Assembly (NCBI GenBank): GCA_945863885.1
Contig: CAMAZY010000007.1
Span: forward strand, 1-64,000
Direction: 5' to 3'
Length of the DNA: 64,000 nucleotides
From: an uncultured Clostridia bacterium
GTDB lineage: Bacteria; Bacillota; Clostridia; Oscillospirales; Acutalibacteraceae
A program made the position numbers and the translations under genes. Below the pieces are notes generated by a model that saw only the letters and a program-made list of their open reading frames with translations, had not been told where the DNA came from and did not search any database. Below are positions 53,077 to 61,636 of the stretch, piece by piece (position 1 is the first letter of the stretch; each line of letters starts with the position of its first letter).

Positions 53077-54120
53077 TTAACACAGTAAGCCGCTGTTTTC
53101 TATAGGCTTGTAGTTATTGACCGTGTCGCCGACAGCGCCGAGAAGCGACTTCGGGTCGCTTGACGGAAGGTCGCAGGTGTAATGCCAGATCATGACGCCG
53201 CCGAAGCCCTTGTCAAGAGCGTACTGCGTCTTTTCGGCAATATCGGCCGGACGGTTGAACCAGAACGTCTTGTCGATTTCGCTGTCATAGTAGTAGCCGT
53301 TTTCGTCAAGCTTGTCGCTGAAGCCGGCATAGTCGTACCAATAGGTGTCGTGGTCGGTCGGTCTTGCATAAAACGGCAGACCGAAGTCAAACTTTTCTTC
53401 GGGCACACCGGAAAGCTTCAGCTTCTTTGAAAGCTCAATCGCCTTTTCGGGGGTTGAATGCTTGCCCTCATCATCGTAGATGTCATAAAGCATGACTTCG
53501 AAGCGATCGACCGCCATAAACGAACCTAACGACAGCTTCAGATCCCATTCCGTAACGGCAAGACCGAGAATCTTATCGCCGAGGAGGCTGTCAAGACGGA
53601 CAAGGAACTGATTGAACGGCGTCCAGTTTATATAATTGAGAGGATACTCGTAATCAAAGAAGATTCCGTCAAAATCGTAACGGTTCACGAGATTGACAAT
53701 ATTTTCCTCAAGCACGCCGCTTCTGAAAGCAAGGGTATGCTGTCTGCCCTGATCGTTTAAGTCTTTGGTAACGTCGCCGTGGCTTTTCAGCGGTCCGGGA
53801 CCCAAGAGGTTGATATAAATCTGTACGTCTCTTTCGCCGATGACCTCTCTGAGGTTTGCAAGCGCCGCCGTGATAACTTCATCGTTGACCGTAAGCTCAC
53901 CCTTTGCGTCAAAGGTGGCACTGCCGAAAAGAATAACATCTGTAATGATGTCGAAATCCTCGGTGTAAAGGCGGCTTTTGTCAAGCACACGGTCGGCAAT
54001 CACATACGAGGTGACCCGGAATTTTTCGTCCTTTGCGGCGTCGTCCTTTTTGGTGACGGTCGTAAAGAAAAGGCTTACGAAGGCAAGAAAGGTTGCGATG
54101 GCTCTTTTGATGGTTTGCAT
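53077..54120 (-). CDS. Secreted GH18-like glycoside hydrolase
   Basis: 347 residues with a short N-terminal hydrophobic stretch (IATFLAFVSLFFTTV) as signal or anchor. The TIM-barrel signature DGIFFDYEYP (from D151; E158 as proton donor) fits the GH18 DxxDxDxE motif, and GVMIWHYTCDLP closes the barrel. Family members cleave chitin-like or peptidoglycan-like glycans; some are spore-cortex enzymes. No LysM or chitin-binding domain. GGAG precedes the ATG. Last of the minus-strand run from tsaE, with no clear terminator before thrS. Confidence 0.85.
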   Translation of the reverse strand: MQTIKRAIATFLAFVSLFFTTVTKKDDAAKDEKFRVTSYVIADRVLDKSRLYTEDFDIITDVILFGSATFDAKGELTVNDEVITAALANLREVIGERDVQIYINLLGPGPLKSHGDVTKDLNDQGRQHTLAFRSGVLEENIVNLVNRYDFDGIFFDYEYPLNYINWTPFNQFLVRLDSLLGDKILGLAVTEWDLKLSLGSFMAVDRFEVMLYDIYDDEGKHSTPEKAIELSKKLKLSGVPEEKFDFGLPFYARPTDHDTYWYDYAGFSDKLDENGYYYDSEIDKTFWFNRPADIAEKTQYALDKGFGGVMIWHYTCDLPSSDPKSLLGAVGDTVNNYKPIENSGLLC

Positions 54121-54136
54121 GGTTTACTCTCCTTTT

Positions 54137-55609
54137 TTATTTTTTATCATGTAATTTTTTCAGCAATCCCTCGATACTGAAATCATATCCGCCCGAAACG
54201 CTCTTCGCTTTTACAATGGAATAAAAATCGCTTCTGCCGAGCTGTTTTGCCGGAATGGTTTCGATTTTTTCAATCAGCTTCATAAAGGTTTCGGTCTGTT
54301 CCGTCATAAGCTCTGCGTCGAATTTTTCCATTTCGTGGCTGTCACTGACAACGCAGAGATAATACGGTGCCGGGACAAGACTGATTTCGGGGATTCCCAT
54401 CGTAAAGAAGTTCTGACCCTCGCCGAAATGCAGAGCGTTATGCCCCCGAAGCGTCAAAGTGCGGACGTCCTTTCTGTCCTTTACGGTGTCGATATAAAGC
54501 TTGTCAACGAACTTGTTGCCGGTATAAACCAGCTCGACCTCGGGCTTTCCGGTGTATTGGTATTCGCCGTCGATGACACGCCACTCCTTGCAGCCTAAGT
54601 GTTCAAGCGTCAGATTAGCAACACACTTGAAGTGGTCGCCTTTTCCGTCCCAAAGCTCACGGTGCATCGCAAGCCACCGGGAAGCCGACTGAAACGCACC
54701 CGTCCGGATATCCTTAAACCTCGGCAGACGGAAATGACCCGTCGTGAAAACAAAGATGTGCGTTCTCTCAAGTTCACGGTTTTGTATGTTTTTCATCAGC
54801 TGCAAAAGCGCAATCGGGCCGTTTTCCTCCACACAGTTCGTGCCGTCCGTATGCGTGTTGACAATCACCGTCTCTTTCGGATTTTTTCCTCTTACAATAC
54901 AGTAAAAGCTTTCGGTAAAAGCGTTTTCCTCGGTTTCGGCGGTGAGGACAACATTCGCCTTTTTGTGTGCCTTTGCCGCCTCAAGAACCTGCTTACCGTC
55001 GGTTTCGGTCACCCACAGCATCGGCACATTCTGATAGCCGAGAATAAACGAAAGGTACTGACCTTTTATGCAGTCGTCGTGAAGCCCTTTCCACACAAGA
55101 ATTACCGCTTTTGCCTTGCCAAGCTTTGAAAGAATCCCGTAAAAGCAGTGGACAAAGCTTGTAATAACGGGTCCCTCGTACTTGGTTTCGAGCACAACGT
55201 CCTCGGGATAGCTTGACCGCTTGTCAAACGCCACCTCGCTCGGAATAAAATTGATGTTCGACACATTGAAAACAGCAATTTTTCCCGAAACATTTTTGAT
55301 GTCCGCCAACGAATCAACAGAGACGAGTTCTTCGGTGATTCCGTCCTCGTCCGTCTGACCCGAATACGGGTACGCCGACGATACGGGGACATTGATTTCT
55401 TCGCCGCCGTCAAGAAGCGTGATGGACGAGCTTTTTTCCTCCCAACGGGTAAAGTAAAACGGGTCGCTGAAAATCGGAAAGCCCATTTTACCGATTTCGT
55501 CTTTCAGATAGTTGATAAAATCCGTGTGACCCTTACTTCCCGTAAGTCTTGTGCCGAAGGAATTCATTTTCTCCACTCCGGCAAGGATTTCTTCCTTTGA
55601 AATGTTCAT
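54137..55609 (-). CDS. M28-like aminopeptidase family protein with PA-type insert
   Basis: 490 residues. HTDGTNCVEENG (H253, D255, E261/E262) resembles the zinc site of M28 peptidases, with FGTRLTGSKGHTDF at the N-terminus as in that family and a PA-like insert at ~85-225. The pattern deviates from the canonical HxD...NDN/E-E, so activity is uncertain. The ATG at 55609 has AGGAG 8 bases upstream. No signal peptide. 109 bases separate it from the glycosyltransferase gene upstream. Confidence 0.72.
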   Translation of the reverse strand: MNISKEEILAGVEKMNSFGTRLTGSKGHTDFINYLKDEIGKMGFPIFSDPFYFTRWEEKSSSITLLDGGEEINVPVSSAYPYSGQTDEDGITEELVSVDSLADIKNVSGKIAVFNVSNINFIPSEVAFDKRSSYPEDVVLETKYEGPVITSFVHCFYGILSKLGKAKAVILVWKGLHDDCIKGQYLSFILGYQNVPMLWVTETDGKQVLEAAKAHKKANVVLTAETEENAFTESFYCIVRGKNPKETVIVNTHTDGTNCVEENGPIALLQLMKNIQNRELERTHIFVFTTGHFRLPRFKDIRTGAFQSASRWLAMHRELWDGKGDHFKCVANLTLEHLGCKEWRVIDGEYQYTGKPEVELVYTGNKFVDKLYIDTVKDRKDVRTLTLRGHNALHFGEGQNFFTMGIPEISLVPAPYYLCVVSDSHEMEKFDAELMTEQTETFMKLIEKIETIPAKQLGRSDFYSIVKAKSVSGGYDFSIEGLLKKLHDKK

Positions 55610-55718
55610 AGTTTTCTCCTCTTCATTTCTGATATTATCAATAAAAAACTGTTCGATTTCTTTCGTCCGGCATCCTCTGTCGCAGGCACGAAAGTGGCCT
55701 ATCTGTTGCGAACGGCTT

Positions 55719-56912
55719 TCAGCCGGGATTTCCTCCTTTTTCAATCATCTCGTACAGTTTTCTTATTTCTTCCGTATTTCCCTTTTTCTCTTTTTTCACA
55801 TTTTCGATAATATGTCTGCGAAGCCCGTCCGACCGGATCAGCTTCAGGATACCGTCCGCCACCGCTTCGCCGTTCATTTCGGTGATGATTCCGTTTTCTC
55901 CGTCGGTAAGCTGATTGTATACCACGTCAAAGCAGGTTGAAACGCAGGGCTTGTTGAGCACTCTTGCCTCGTAAAGCGTCAGGCAGTAGCCCTCCTGCCG
56001 TGAGGTCTGAACGTAAATGTCGGCGTTTTTCATATAGACATACGGGTTTTCCTTTGCGCCGACGGGAACAACACAGGACGAAAGCCCGTATTCACGGATG
56101 CTTTCTTTGATGCTGTTTTCTTCGGGTCCGCCGCCGACAAAGGTCCAGGAAAACGAAACGCCGCTGTCACGAAGCACCTTTGCCGCTTCAATGGCGATAT
56201 CGTAGCCTTTCGGCTTTACCATTCTTCCGACGGTAACGAGCTTCAGCCTGTTGTCCGCATCGGCAAACGGGTTTTCTTCGGCCGCCATTTTTTCAATCAG
56301 ACCGGCATTGTTGATATCGTAAACCGTGCGGATTTTTTCTTCAAATTCCGGGAAAACGCCCTTAATCATGTCGCAAAGCCTGTCGGACACAGCGGCTATA
56401 TAGTCGTATTTCTCGTAATACGGATAATCGAAAGCCGGGTTATGCCCCATGGCGGCGTAATCCGCATTGATAAAGGCGATTTTCGTTTTCGCCGTCACTT
56501 TTGTGGCAACAAAGTGCGTCGGATTCCCCTGTCCCCAGGCAATCGCCGCATCGTATTCTTTTGAGAGTGGCTCGATATTCTTTTCGGCGTACTGCCAGAA
56601 GCACTGCGCATCGTGAAGCTTCCGGTTTTTTCGGTTAAGCCTGAGCGATAAAGAAGAGCCGAGCCTTGCAAGAACAAACGACGGATTTTTCTCCTCCAAT
56701 ACGCCTTTCTTATCGCAATAGGTCATGAAGTCAATTGCGTCGAGTATATTCACTTCACCCGGCAAAAGTTTCATGAACATTCCGCCGACGGAAAACATCT
56801 GTAAATCCACATCGTATTTTTCAAAATCAAAGGCATCAAGAAGCGACAGCAGACTTTTTTCGGCGCCGCCGCACCCCATCGAATTGATGACAAACAAAAG
56901 CTTCTTTTTCAT
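55719..56912 (-). CDS. Glycosyltransferase, GT4 family
   Basis: 397 residues, GT-B fold. The N-terminal INSMGCGGAEKSLLSLL is typical; the C-terminal domain has VTVGRMVKPKGYDIAIEAA and the EGYCLTLYE motif (E-x7-E) that binds the nucleotide-sugar. It overlaps the pyruvyltransferase by 4 bases. Part of a cell-surface polysaccharide set; sugar specificity unknown. Confidence 0.9.
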   Translation of the reverse strand: MKKKLLFVINSMGCGGAEKSLLSLLDAFDFEKYDVDLQMFSVGGMFMKLLPGEVNILDAIDFMTYCDKKGVLEEKNPSFVLARLGSSLSLRLNRKNRKLHDAQCFWQYAEKNIEPLSKEYDAAIAWGQGNPTHFVATKVTAKTKIAFINADYAAMGHNPAFDYPYYEKYDYIAAVSDRLCDMIKGVFPEFEEKIRTVYDINNAGLIEKMAAEENPFADADNRLKLVTVGRMVKPKGYDIAIEAAKVLRDSGVSFSWTFVGGGPEENSIKESIREYGLSSCVVPVGAKENPYVYMKNADIYVQTSRQEGYCLTLYEARVLNKPCVSTCFDVVYNQLTDGENGIITEMNGEAVADGILKLIRSDGLRRHIIENVKKEKKGNTEEIRKLYEMIEKGGNPG

Positions 56913-58012
56913 TTTCCGCTCTTCTCCAAAACTTTGTCAATATACCCTTTTGATTCCTTGATTTTTTCTTTGAGCCTTGCCCGAACGCCGTCAAACCGGA
57001 TTTCCGGCAAATCACAGTCACCGCTTTCTAAAAGCCTGTCCGAAAGACCGACAGAAGACAGCAGGTCAACCATTCTCGTATTGATTCCCTCCTGCCTCTT
57101 GAAAACGGCGAACTGCTTTTCAAAAATCAGGGAAAAAGCGGTTGCATGGAAAGAATTCGAAATCACGAAATCCGCATTTTTGATAAGCGACAAAAACATC
57201 AGCGGTCCCTCCTGCTCAAAGCTTCGATCACAGTACGGGACGGACAAAAACGAATAAATCTTCGCATTGTTTTTTTCGGCGTAACGCTTTGCAAACATTT
57301 CGACCGCAGGACTTTTATCAAAATCATAAACCAGAATATACGGCTCACAGAAGCTTTCTTCAGCCGCCATACTTTCCCACTTCTCTCTGTCAAGCAAAAA
57401 GACCGGGTCGGTGACGGTTACGGCGTTTTTGATTCCGAGCCCGACAAGAATCGAAAGCCCCGATGACTCCCGGACGGAGATAAATTCCAATCTCGACAGC
57501 CACGCCTTGATTCTTTCTTCATAGCCGTCAAGAATCGTTTCGGTTGCAAAGCTTGCGGCATAGGACGCCTTAATCGCTTCTTCGGGAGCAAAATCAAGAT
57601 AGAAAGCCGGATCTTTTCCGTTCGGGAAAAAGGTGTTCCATATCTGATCGCTTCCGGCAAAAAACACATCAGCCGAAAGGCAAGCCGCTTTTAATTCTTC
57701 GTTCGAAGCGTATTCCTTTTCGGAAACGGGCAGGTATTTTCCGGTAAACTCATCAAATTCCTTTTTCCGCTTTCCTTTTCTCGCCTTTAATCGTCCCGGA
57801 AGCTTCAAAAGATTATATGCCTCACGCAAAACCGGCTTATCGTAAGCCGGATTGCCGACACCTGTCAGCTTATAATGCCGCAGGTAGTCCGGTTTATAGT
57901 TGATGATTTCGACCTCGTTGCCAAGGCGCTTCAGATATTCGGCAAGCGCATACGCCTGAAGCGAAGCACCGGCGTTATACACATCGTGGCACGTTATGGT
58001 TTTAATTATCAT
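56909..58012 (-). CDS. Polysaccharide pyruvyltransferase family protein
   Basis: 367 residues (CsaB/WcaK-like fold). N-terminal TITCHDVYNAGASLQAYALA, then FFAGSDQIWNTFF and the C-terminal ADFVISNSFHATAFSLIF are family hallmarks. It adds pyruvate ketals or acts as a GT-B enzyme on surface glycans. Located between two GT4 genes with no gap. Confidence 0.9.
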   Translation of the reverse strand: MIIKTITCHDVYNAGASLQAYALAEYLKRLGNEVEIINYKPDYLRHYKLTGVGNPAYDKPVLREAYNLLKLPGRLKARKGKRKKEFDEFTGKYLPVSEKEYASNEELKAACLSADVFFAGSDQIWNTFFPNGKDPAFYLDFAPEEAIKASYAASFATETILDGYEERIKAWLSRLEFISVRESSGLSILVGLGIKNAVTVTDPVFLLDREKWESMAAEESFCEPYILVYDFDKSPAVEMFAKRYAEKNNAKIYSFLSVPYCDRSFEQEGPLMFLSLIKNADFVISNSFHATAFSLIFEKQFAVFKRQEGINTRMVDLLSSVGLSDRLLESGDCDLPEIRFDGVRARLKEKIKESKGYIDKVLEKSGK

Positions 58013-59209
58013 TTATTCCACCAACCGATAAATTTTTTGGGTCTCGTCCGAATTGGTATAATCGGTTTTCTTTGTGTTATCAATCAGTCTTTGCCTCAGG
58101 TTCTCGTCCCGAAGCACCGCCGCAATTCCGGCGGCACACCCCTCGTTATCCATCGGAACAATGACACCGTCAAAGCCGTCCGCCAGCTGGCTTTTGCTCG
58201 TTTCGAAAGCCGTGATGACAACAGGCTTATGAAGAATCTGCGCTTCCCGGACGGTCACCGCCTTGCCCTCATAGCGTGACGGCTGAACATATAAATCGCA
58301 GGCTTTGATGTACGGATACGGGTTCTCCTTTTTTCCTAGGATAATCACATAGTCCTCCATACCGGCTTCGGCAATTTTACGTCTTATCAGATCTTCATCG
58401 CCGCCGTAGCCAATAAGGTACCATCGGATGTCAAGTCCTGTTTCCCGTATCATTTTGCAAATTTCGGGTACATTGTCAAAATTCTTCGCATTCGAAAAGC
58501 GTCCGACGGAAAGGAGAGTCATTCCGTTGTTTTTCGGCATTTGCGTCTCAATATTCTCCGAATTCGCCTGAGAAATGATGAACGATGGAAGAATGATATT
58601 GTCGATTCGTTTTATTTTGCTTTCAAGCGACGGAAATCTCTTCAAAAAGCCCTCGGTGCACTTGTCTGAAATCGAAGCGATATAATCATATTTGCCCCAC
58701 ATTTTTTCTTCCGATTCCGTGTCCACCTCAAGATGGGAATAATCCGTATGAATCCAGGCAATTTTCTTTTTTGCCTTGACTTTTTCACTGACGAAGTAAT
58801 GCGGTGTCAAAAAGCTTATCGCAAGGTCATATTCGGTTCCGCTTATTTCCGGCATATATTTCAGTGTGTATTTATGGCTGTATTCGAGTTCGACGCCATT
58901 GTCGCCCGTGACGGCGTACTTCTTCAAAAAATCCCGGGCTTTTTTCTTTGCGGTAAGTCTCCCCATGGCGATACCGAACTGCTTTTTTTTGAGCACATCG
59001 GCAATCGGAACGGCAAGACAGGAATACTCTTCAATCGGCGGCAAAAGATGAACCTTGTCCGGAATCCGACCCATAAGCTCACCTTCATGCCGCATCAAGA
59101 ACAGGTCGACCTCGTATCCGGAAACATCAAAGCTTTCAAGAAGTCCGAGCAAAGCCCGTTCCGCTCCACCGATTTCAAGCGCATGGGAAAACACAAAGAT
59201 TTTTTTCAT
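58013..59209 (-). CDS. Glycosyltransferase, GT4 family
   Basis: 398 residues, related to the enzyme at 55719. FSHALEIGGAERALLGLL, LLSVGRFSNAKNFDNVPEI and EGKAVTVREA (E-x7-E) are seen. It overlaps the GT32 gene by 4 bases. Likely adds one residue of the same glycan. Confidence 0.9.
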   Translation of the reverse strand: MKKIFVFSHALEIGGAERALLGLLESFDVSGYEVDLFLMRHEGELMGRIPDKVHLLPPIEEYSCLAVPIADVLKKKQFGIAMGRLTAKKKARDFLKKYAVTGDNGVELEYSHKYTLKYMPEISGTEYDLAISFLTPHYFVSEKVKAKKKIAWIHTDYSHLEVDTESEEKMWGKYDYIASISDKCTEGFLKRFPSLESKIKRIDNIILPSFIISQANSENIETQMPKNNGMTLLSVGRFSNAKNFDNVPEICKMIRETGLDIRWYLIGYGGDEDLIRRKIAEAGMEDYVIILGKKENPYPYIKACDLYVQPSRYEGKAVTVREAQILHKPVVITAFETSKSQLADGFDGVIVPMDNEGCAAGIAAVLRDENLRQRLIDNTKKTDYTNSDETQKIYRLVE

Positions 59210-59913
59210 TTTTTCAACCTTTCGAAACAGTCCTCACCGAACAAGCGGTGAAACGGCTTTGTCAACTGACTTCTGATAATGTTTTTTTTGCTCATCCAGC
59301 TTTTGGAATACCAATGAATGCTGACCGTGTTCTCCGTCCGGTTCAGTCTGCCCGTCGGGTCATCGTACGGATTCAGATATTCCTTCGGAAGAATTTTTGC
59401 GCCGCCGACCGTCTGCTCTTTTCCGTTTTGTGTGAGACCGAAGTGTAAAAGCGCTTCGGTGTTCAGCCGGGGACAGCCGACAATAGGATAATCTCCGTTT
59501 TCGTCCGGCTCAAACGTCAGATAGAGATCAATCATTTTTTTGACGGTTTCGTGTCCTTTCACGGCGCCGAAGCCGAGTCCGGTCGCAACAAAGCTGTCAT
59601 TTTCAAAGCCGTAAAAAGCATCGTACTGTAAAAGACCGTCGGGCGAACGAACCAATTCGACGTCGGTATCAAAATACAGTCCGCCTTGCTCATACACCAC
59701 GATAAGCCGCACAAAGTCACTTAAAAAAGCGTACTTTTTGTTTTCAAGGCAAAAAGAAGCATAAGGATATTTTCCAGCATCGAAATTATCCTCGTTCCAT
59801 TCGATGATTTCATAATCCGGGCAGTACTTTTTCCAACTGGCAATACACTTTTGCGCTTTCTTCGGTTTTTCGCCGCGCCCGAACCAACAATAATGTATCT
59901 TTTTTTCAATCAT
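59206..59913 (-). CDS. Glycosyltransferase, GT32 family (DXD type)
   Basis: 235 residues. IEKKIHYCWFGRGEKP, then KYAFLSDFVRLIVVYEQGG and YFDTDVELVR with the DxD metal site (D82, D84). Related enzymes transfer mannose or galactose in capsule synthesis. 10 bases after rpiB. Confidence 0.9.
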   Translation of the reverse strand: MIEKKIHYCWFGRGEKPKKAQKCIASWKKYCPDYEIIEWNEDNFDAGKYPYASFCLENKKYAFLSDFVRLIVVYEQGGLYFDTDVELVRSPDGLLQYDAFYGFENDSFVATGLGFGAVKGHETVKKMIDLYLTFEPDENGDYPIVGCPRLNTEALLHFGLTQNGKEQTVGGAKILPKEYLNPYDDPTGRLNRTENTVSIHWYSKSWMSKKNIIRSQLTKPFHRLFGEDCFERLKK

Positions 59914-59923
59914 AAGGTTTCAA

Positions 59924-60370
59924 TTAAAGCGCTTCGCCGTTTTCAATCGCCGTAATCTGATCCACTCTTCTCTGATGACGCCCGCCCTCGAATTCGGTGT
60001 TAAGGAACACGTCAACAAGCTCAATGGCAAGCCCGGCGCCGACAACTCTTCCGCCGAGGCAAAGGGCGTTGGCGTCGTTGTGAAGTCTTGTAAACTTAGC
60101 GCTGAAATAATCCGAGCAGCAAGCCGCTCTGATTCCCTTGACTTTATTCGCCGCCATGGAAATACCGATACCCGTTCCGCAGCAAAGCACGGCTTTTTCA
60201 CATTCGCCGTCCGTCACCGCCTTACAGGCTTTATAGGCAATTTTTGCGTAATCAATGGAATCCGTGCTGAACGTTCCGAAGTCCTTGTATTCGACTCCCG
60301 TTTCGTCAAGATGCTTTTTGATGGCTTCCTTAAGTTCAAATCCGCCGTGGTCTGCTCCTAATGCTATCAT
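59924..60370 (-). CDS. rpiB: Ribose 5-phosphate isomerase B
   Basis: 148 residues. IALGADHGGFELK, CGTGIGISMAANKVKGIRAA (catalytic Cys in the VLCCGTG region) and the C-terminal GGRHQRRVDQI are typical. It interconverts ribose and ribulose 5-phosphates. GAGACAACAACC region upstream holds only a weak ribosome-binding site. Between tsaB and the glycan genes. Confidence 0.96.
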   Translation of the reverse strand: MIALGADHGGFELKEAIKKHLDETGVEYKDFGTFSTDSIDYAKIAYKACKAVTDGECEKAVLCCGTGIGISMAANKVKGIRAACCSDYFSAKFTRLHNDANALCLGGRVVGAGLAIELVDVFLNTEFEGGRHQRRVDQITAIENGEAL

Positions 60371-60394
60371 GGTTGTTGTCTCCTTTATTGAATT

Positions 60395-61090
60395 TTATTT
60401 TATACTGCTCTTTTTCGCCTTCAGTTCCCGTTCCGCCTGCGGCAGTCTTAAATAGACCGGCATAACCTCAGACGCCGGAACCGACTTTCCGTCCGCTTCA
60501 TGCCGTCTCTTTGCGGCAAAGGCAACGCTTGCGGCGTTCTGGAACCGTAATACGGGCGGTGCAATGTCATAGCCGAGACTGTCGTGACAAATCTCCGCCC
60601 CGTCACCGACAAAAACAATTTTCTTGTTTAACTGACTCAGCTCTTTTCCAAGCTCTTCAATTGAAACCGCCTTGTCGTCGCAAAGCCTTGTAATTTTTTC
60701 ACCCTCAATGTCGAAAAGTGCCGTGTAGACCTGTTTGCAACGGGCGTCCATCACACAGCAGGCAAGCACGTTCTGCCCGAGAAGATTGTAGGCAAGCCCT
60801 TCGAGCGTGGAAACCGGCAGACACCGTTTTCCTTTTGCATCGCAAAGCCCCTTGACAGCGGCAATTCCGATCCGTATTCCCGTAAACGAACCGGGACCGG
60901 CGGAAACGGAAAAAAAGTCAATACTGTCAAGGTCCGTCTCGCTGTTTTGTAAGGCGGAGTCAATCATCGGCAAAAGCGTTCTTGAATGGGTCAGCCCGGC
61001 ATTTGTCTGACATAAGCTGATTATTTTTTCGTCCTCGGTCACGGCGACACTTGCCGAAACCGCACTTGTATCAACAGCTAAAATTTTCAT
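60395..61090 (-). CDS. tsaB: tRNA threonylcarbamoyladenosine biosynthesis protein TsaB
   Basis: 231 residues. ILAVDTSAVSASVAVTED, LTHSRTLLPMID and FSVSAGPGSFTGIRIGIAAV are the family signatures. With TsaD, TsaE and TsaC it makes t6A37 in tRNAs. The start at 61090 overlaps the end of tsaE by 20 bases; a longer frame upstream lacks support. tsaD is not here. Confidence 0.95.
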   Translation of the reverse strand: MKILAVDTSAVSASVAVTEDEKIISLCQTNAGLTHSRTLLPMIDSALQNSETDLDSIDFFSVSAGPGSFTGIRIGIAAVKGLCDAKGKRCLPVSTLEGLAYNLLGQNVLACCVMDARCKQVYTALFDIEGEKITRLCDDKAVSIEELGKELSQLNKKIVFVGDGAEICHDSLGYDIAPPVLRFQNAASVAFAAKRRHEADGKSVPASEVMPVYLRLPQAERELKAKKSSIK

Positions 61091-61514
61091 ATTCACCCTG
61101 CCCTTCAACGGTAATGATCCGCTCTTTTTCGTCTTCTCCTCTTTCAAAAGTCACCCGGATTGTATTTTCGGGCAGAGCGTTTTCGATATTCTCGCTCCAT
61201 TCGACGGCAAGGATTCCGCCCTGCTCGTAATAATCGAAAAAACCGGTCTGATAAAGATCGTCCCAACTTTCCACACGGTACATATCAAAATGATAAAGGT
61301 TCTTTTTTCCTCTGTACTCATGCACGAGCGCAAAGGTCGGACTTGACACTTCGTCGATTACACCAAGCCCTTTTGCAAGACCCTTTGTGAAGGTTGTTTT
61401 TCCCATTCCGAGGCCGCCGAAAAAGGCTATGACCACCTTTTTGTCAAGCTTTTTGGCCAGCCGTTCGGCAAACGCCATCGTCTCGTCGGCATTATTCACG
61501 GTAACTTTCAGCAT
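61071..61514 (-). CDS. tsaE: tRNA threonylcarbamoyladenosine biosynthesis ATPase TsaE
   Basis: 147 residues with the P-loop GGLGMGKTTFTKGLA, SSPTFALVHEY and the NLYHFDMYR motif. AAAGGG precedes the ATG. First gene of the minus-strand run that continues through rpiB and the glycan genes. Confidence 0.96.
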   Translation of the reverse strand: MLKVTVNNADETMAFAERLAKKLDKKVVIAFFGGLGMGKTTFTKGLAKGLGVIDEVSSPTFALVHEYRGKKNLYHFDMYRVESWDDLYQTGFFDYYEQGGILAVEWSENIENALPENTIRVTFERGEDEKERIITVEGQGEYENFSC

Positions 61515-61547
61515 AGTGTTCCCTTTCAGGTAAAAATCAATAATAAC

Positions 61548-61575
61548 ATTGTATCATAAAAAAGCGATAAGTCAA
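61548..61575 (-). promoter_or_regulatory. Promoter of tsaE
   Basis: On the minus strand TTGACT (61570-61575), 16 bases and TACAAT (61548-61553). It lies back to back with the rodA promoter. Confidence 0.65.
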
Positions 61576-61584
61576 CTTTATTGC

Positions 61585-61613
61585 TTGAATTCTTAAACTA
61601 AACCTTATATAAT
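61585..61613 (+). promoter_or_regulatory. Promoter of rodA
   Basis: TTGAAT (61585-61590), 17 bases and TATAAT (61608-61613). The predicted start near 61620 leaves only ~17 transcribed bases before the ATG, without a Shine-Dalgarno sequence. A second TATAAT lies at 61619-61624. Confidence 0.6.
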
Positions 61614-61636
61614 AACTGTATAATCAAACGTGTAAA

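Noticed and set aside
55610..55744. Longer N-terminus for the M28-like protein
   Set aside because: The extension is basic and unlike the family, runs into the upstream gene, and the ATG at 55609 has a good AGGAG.
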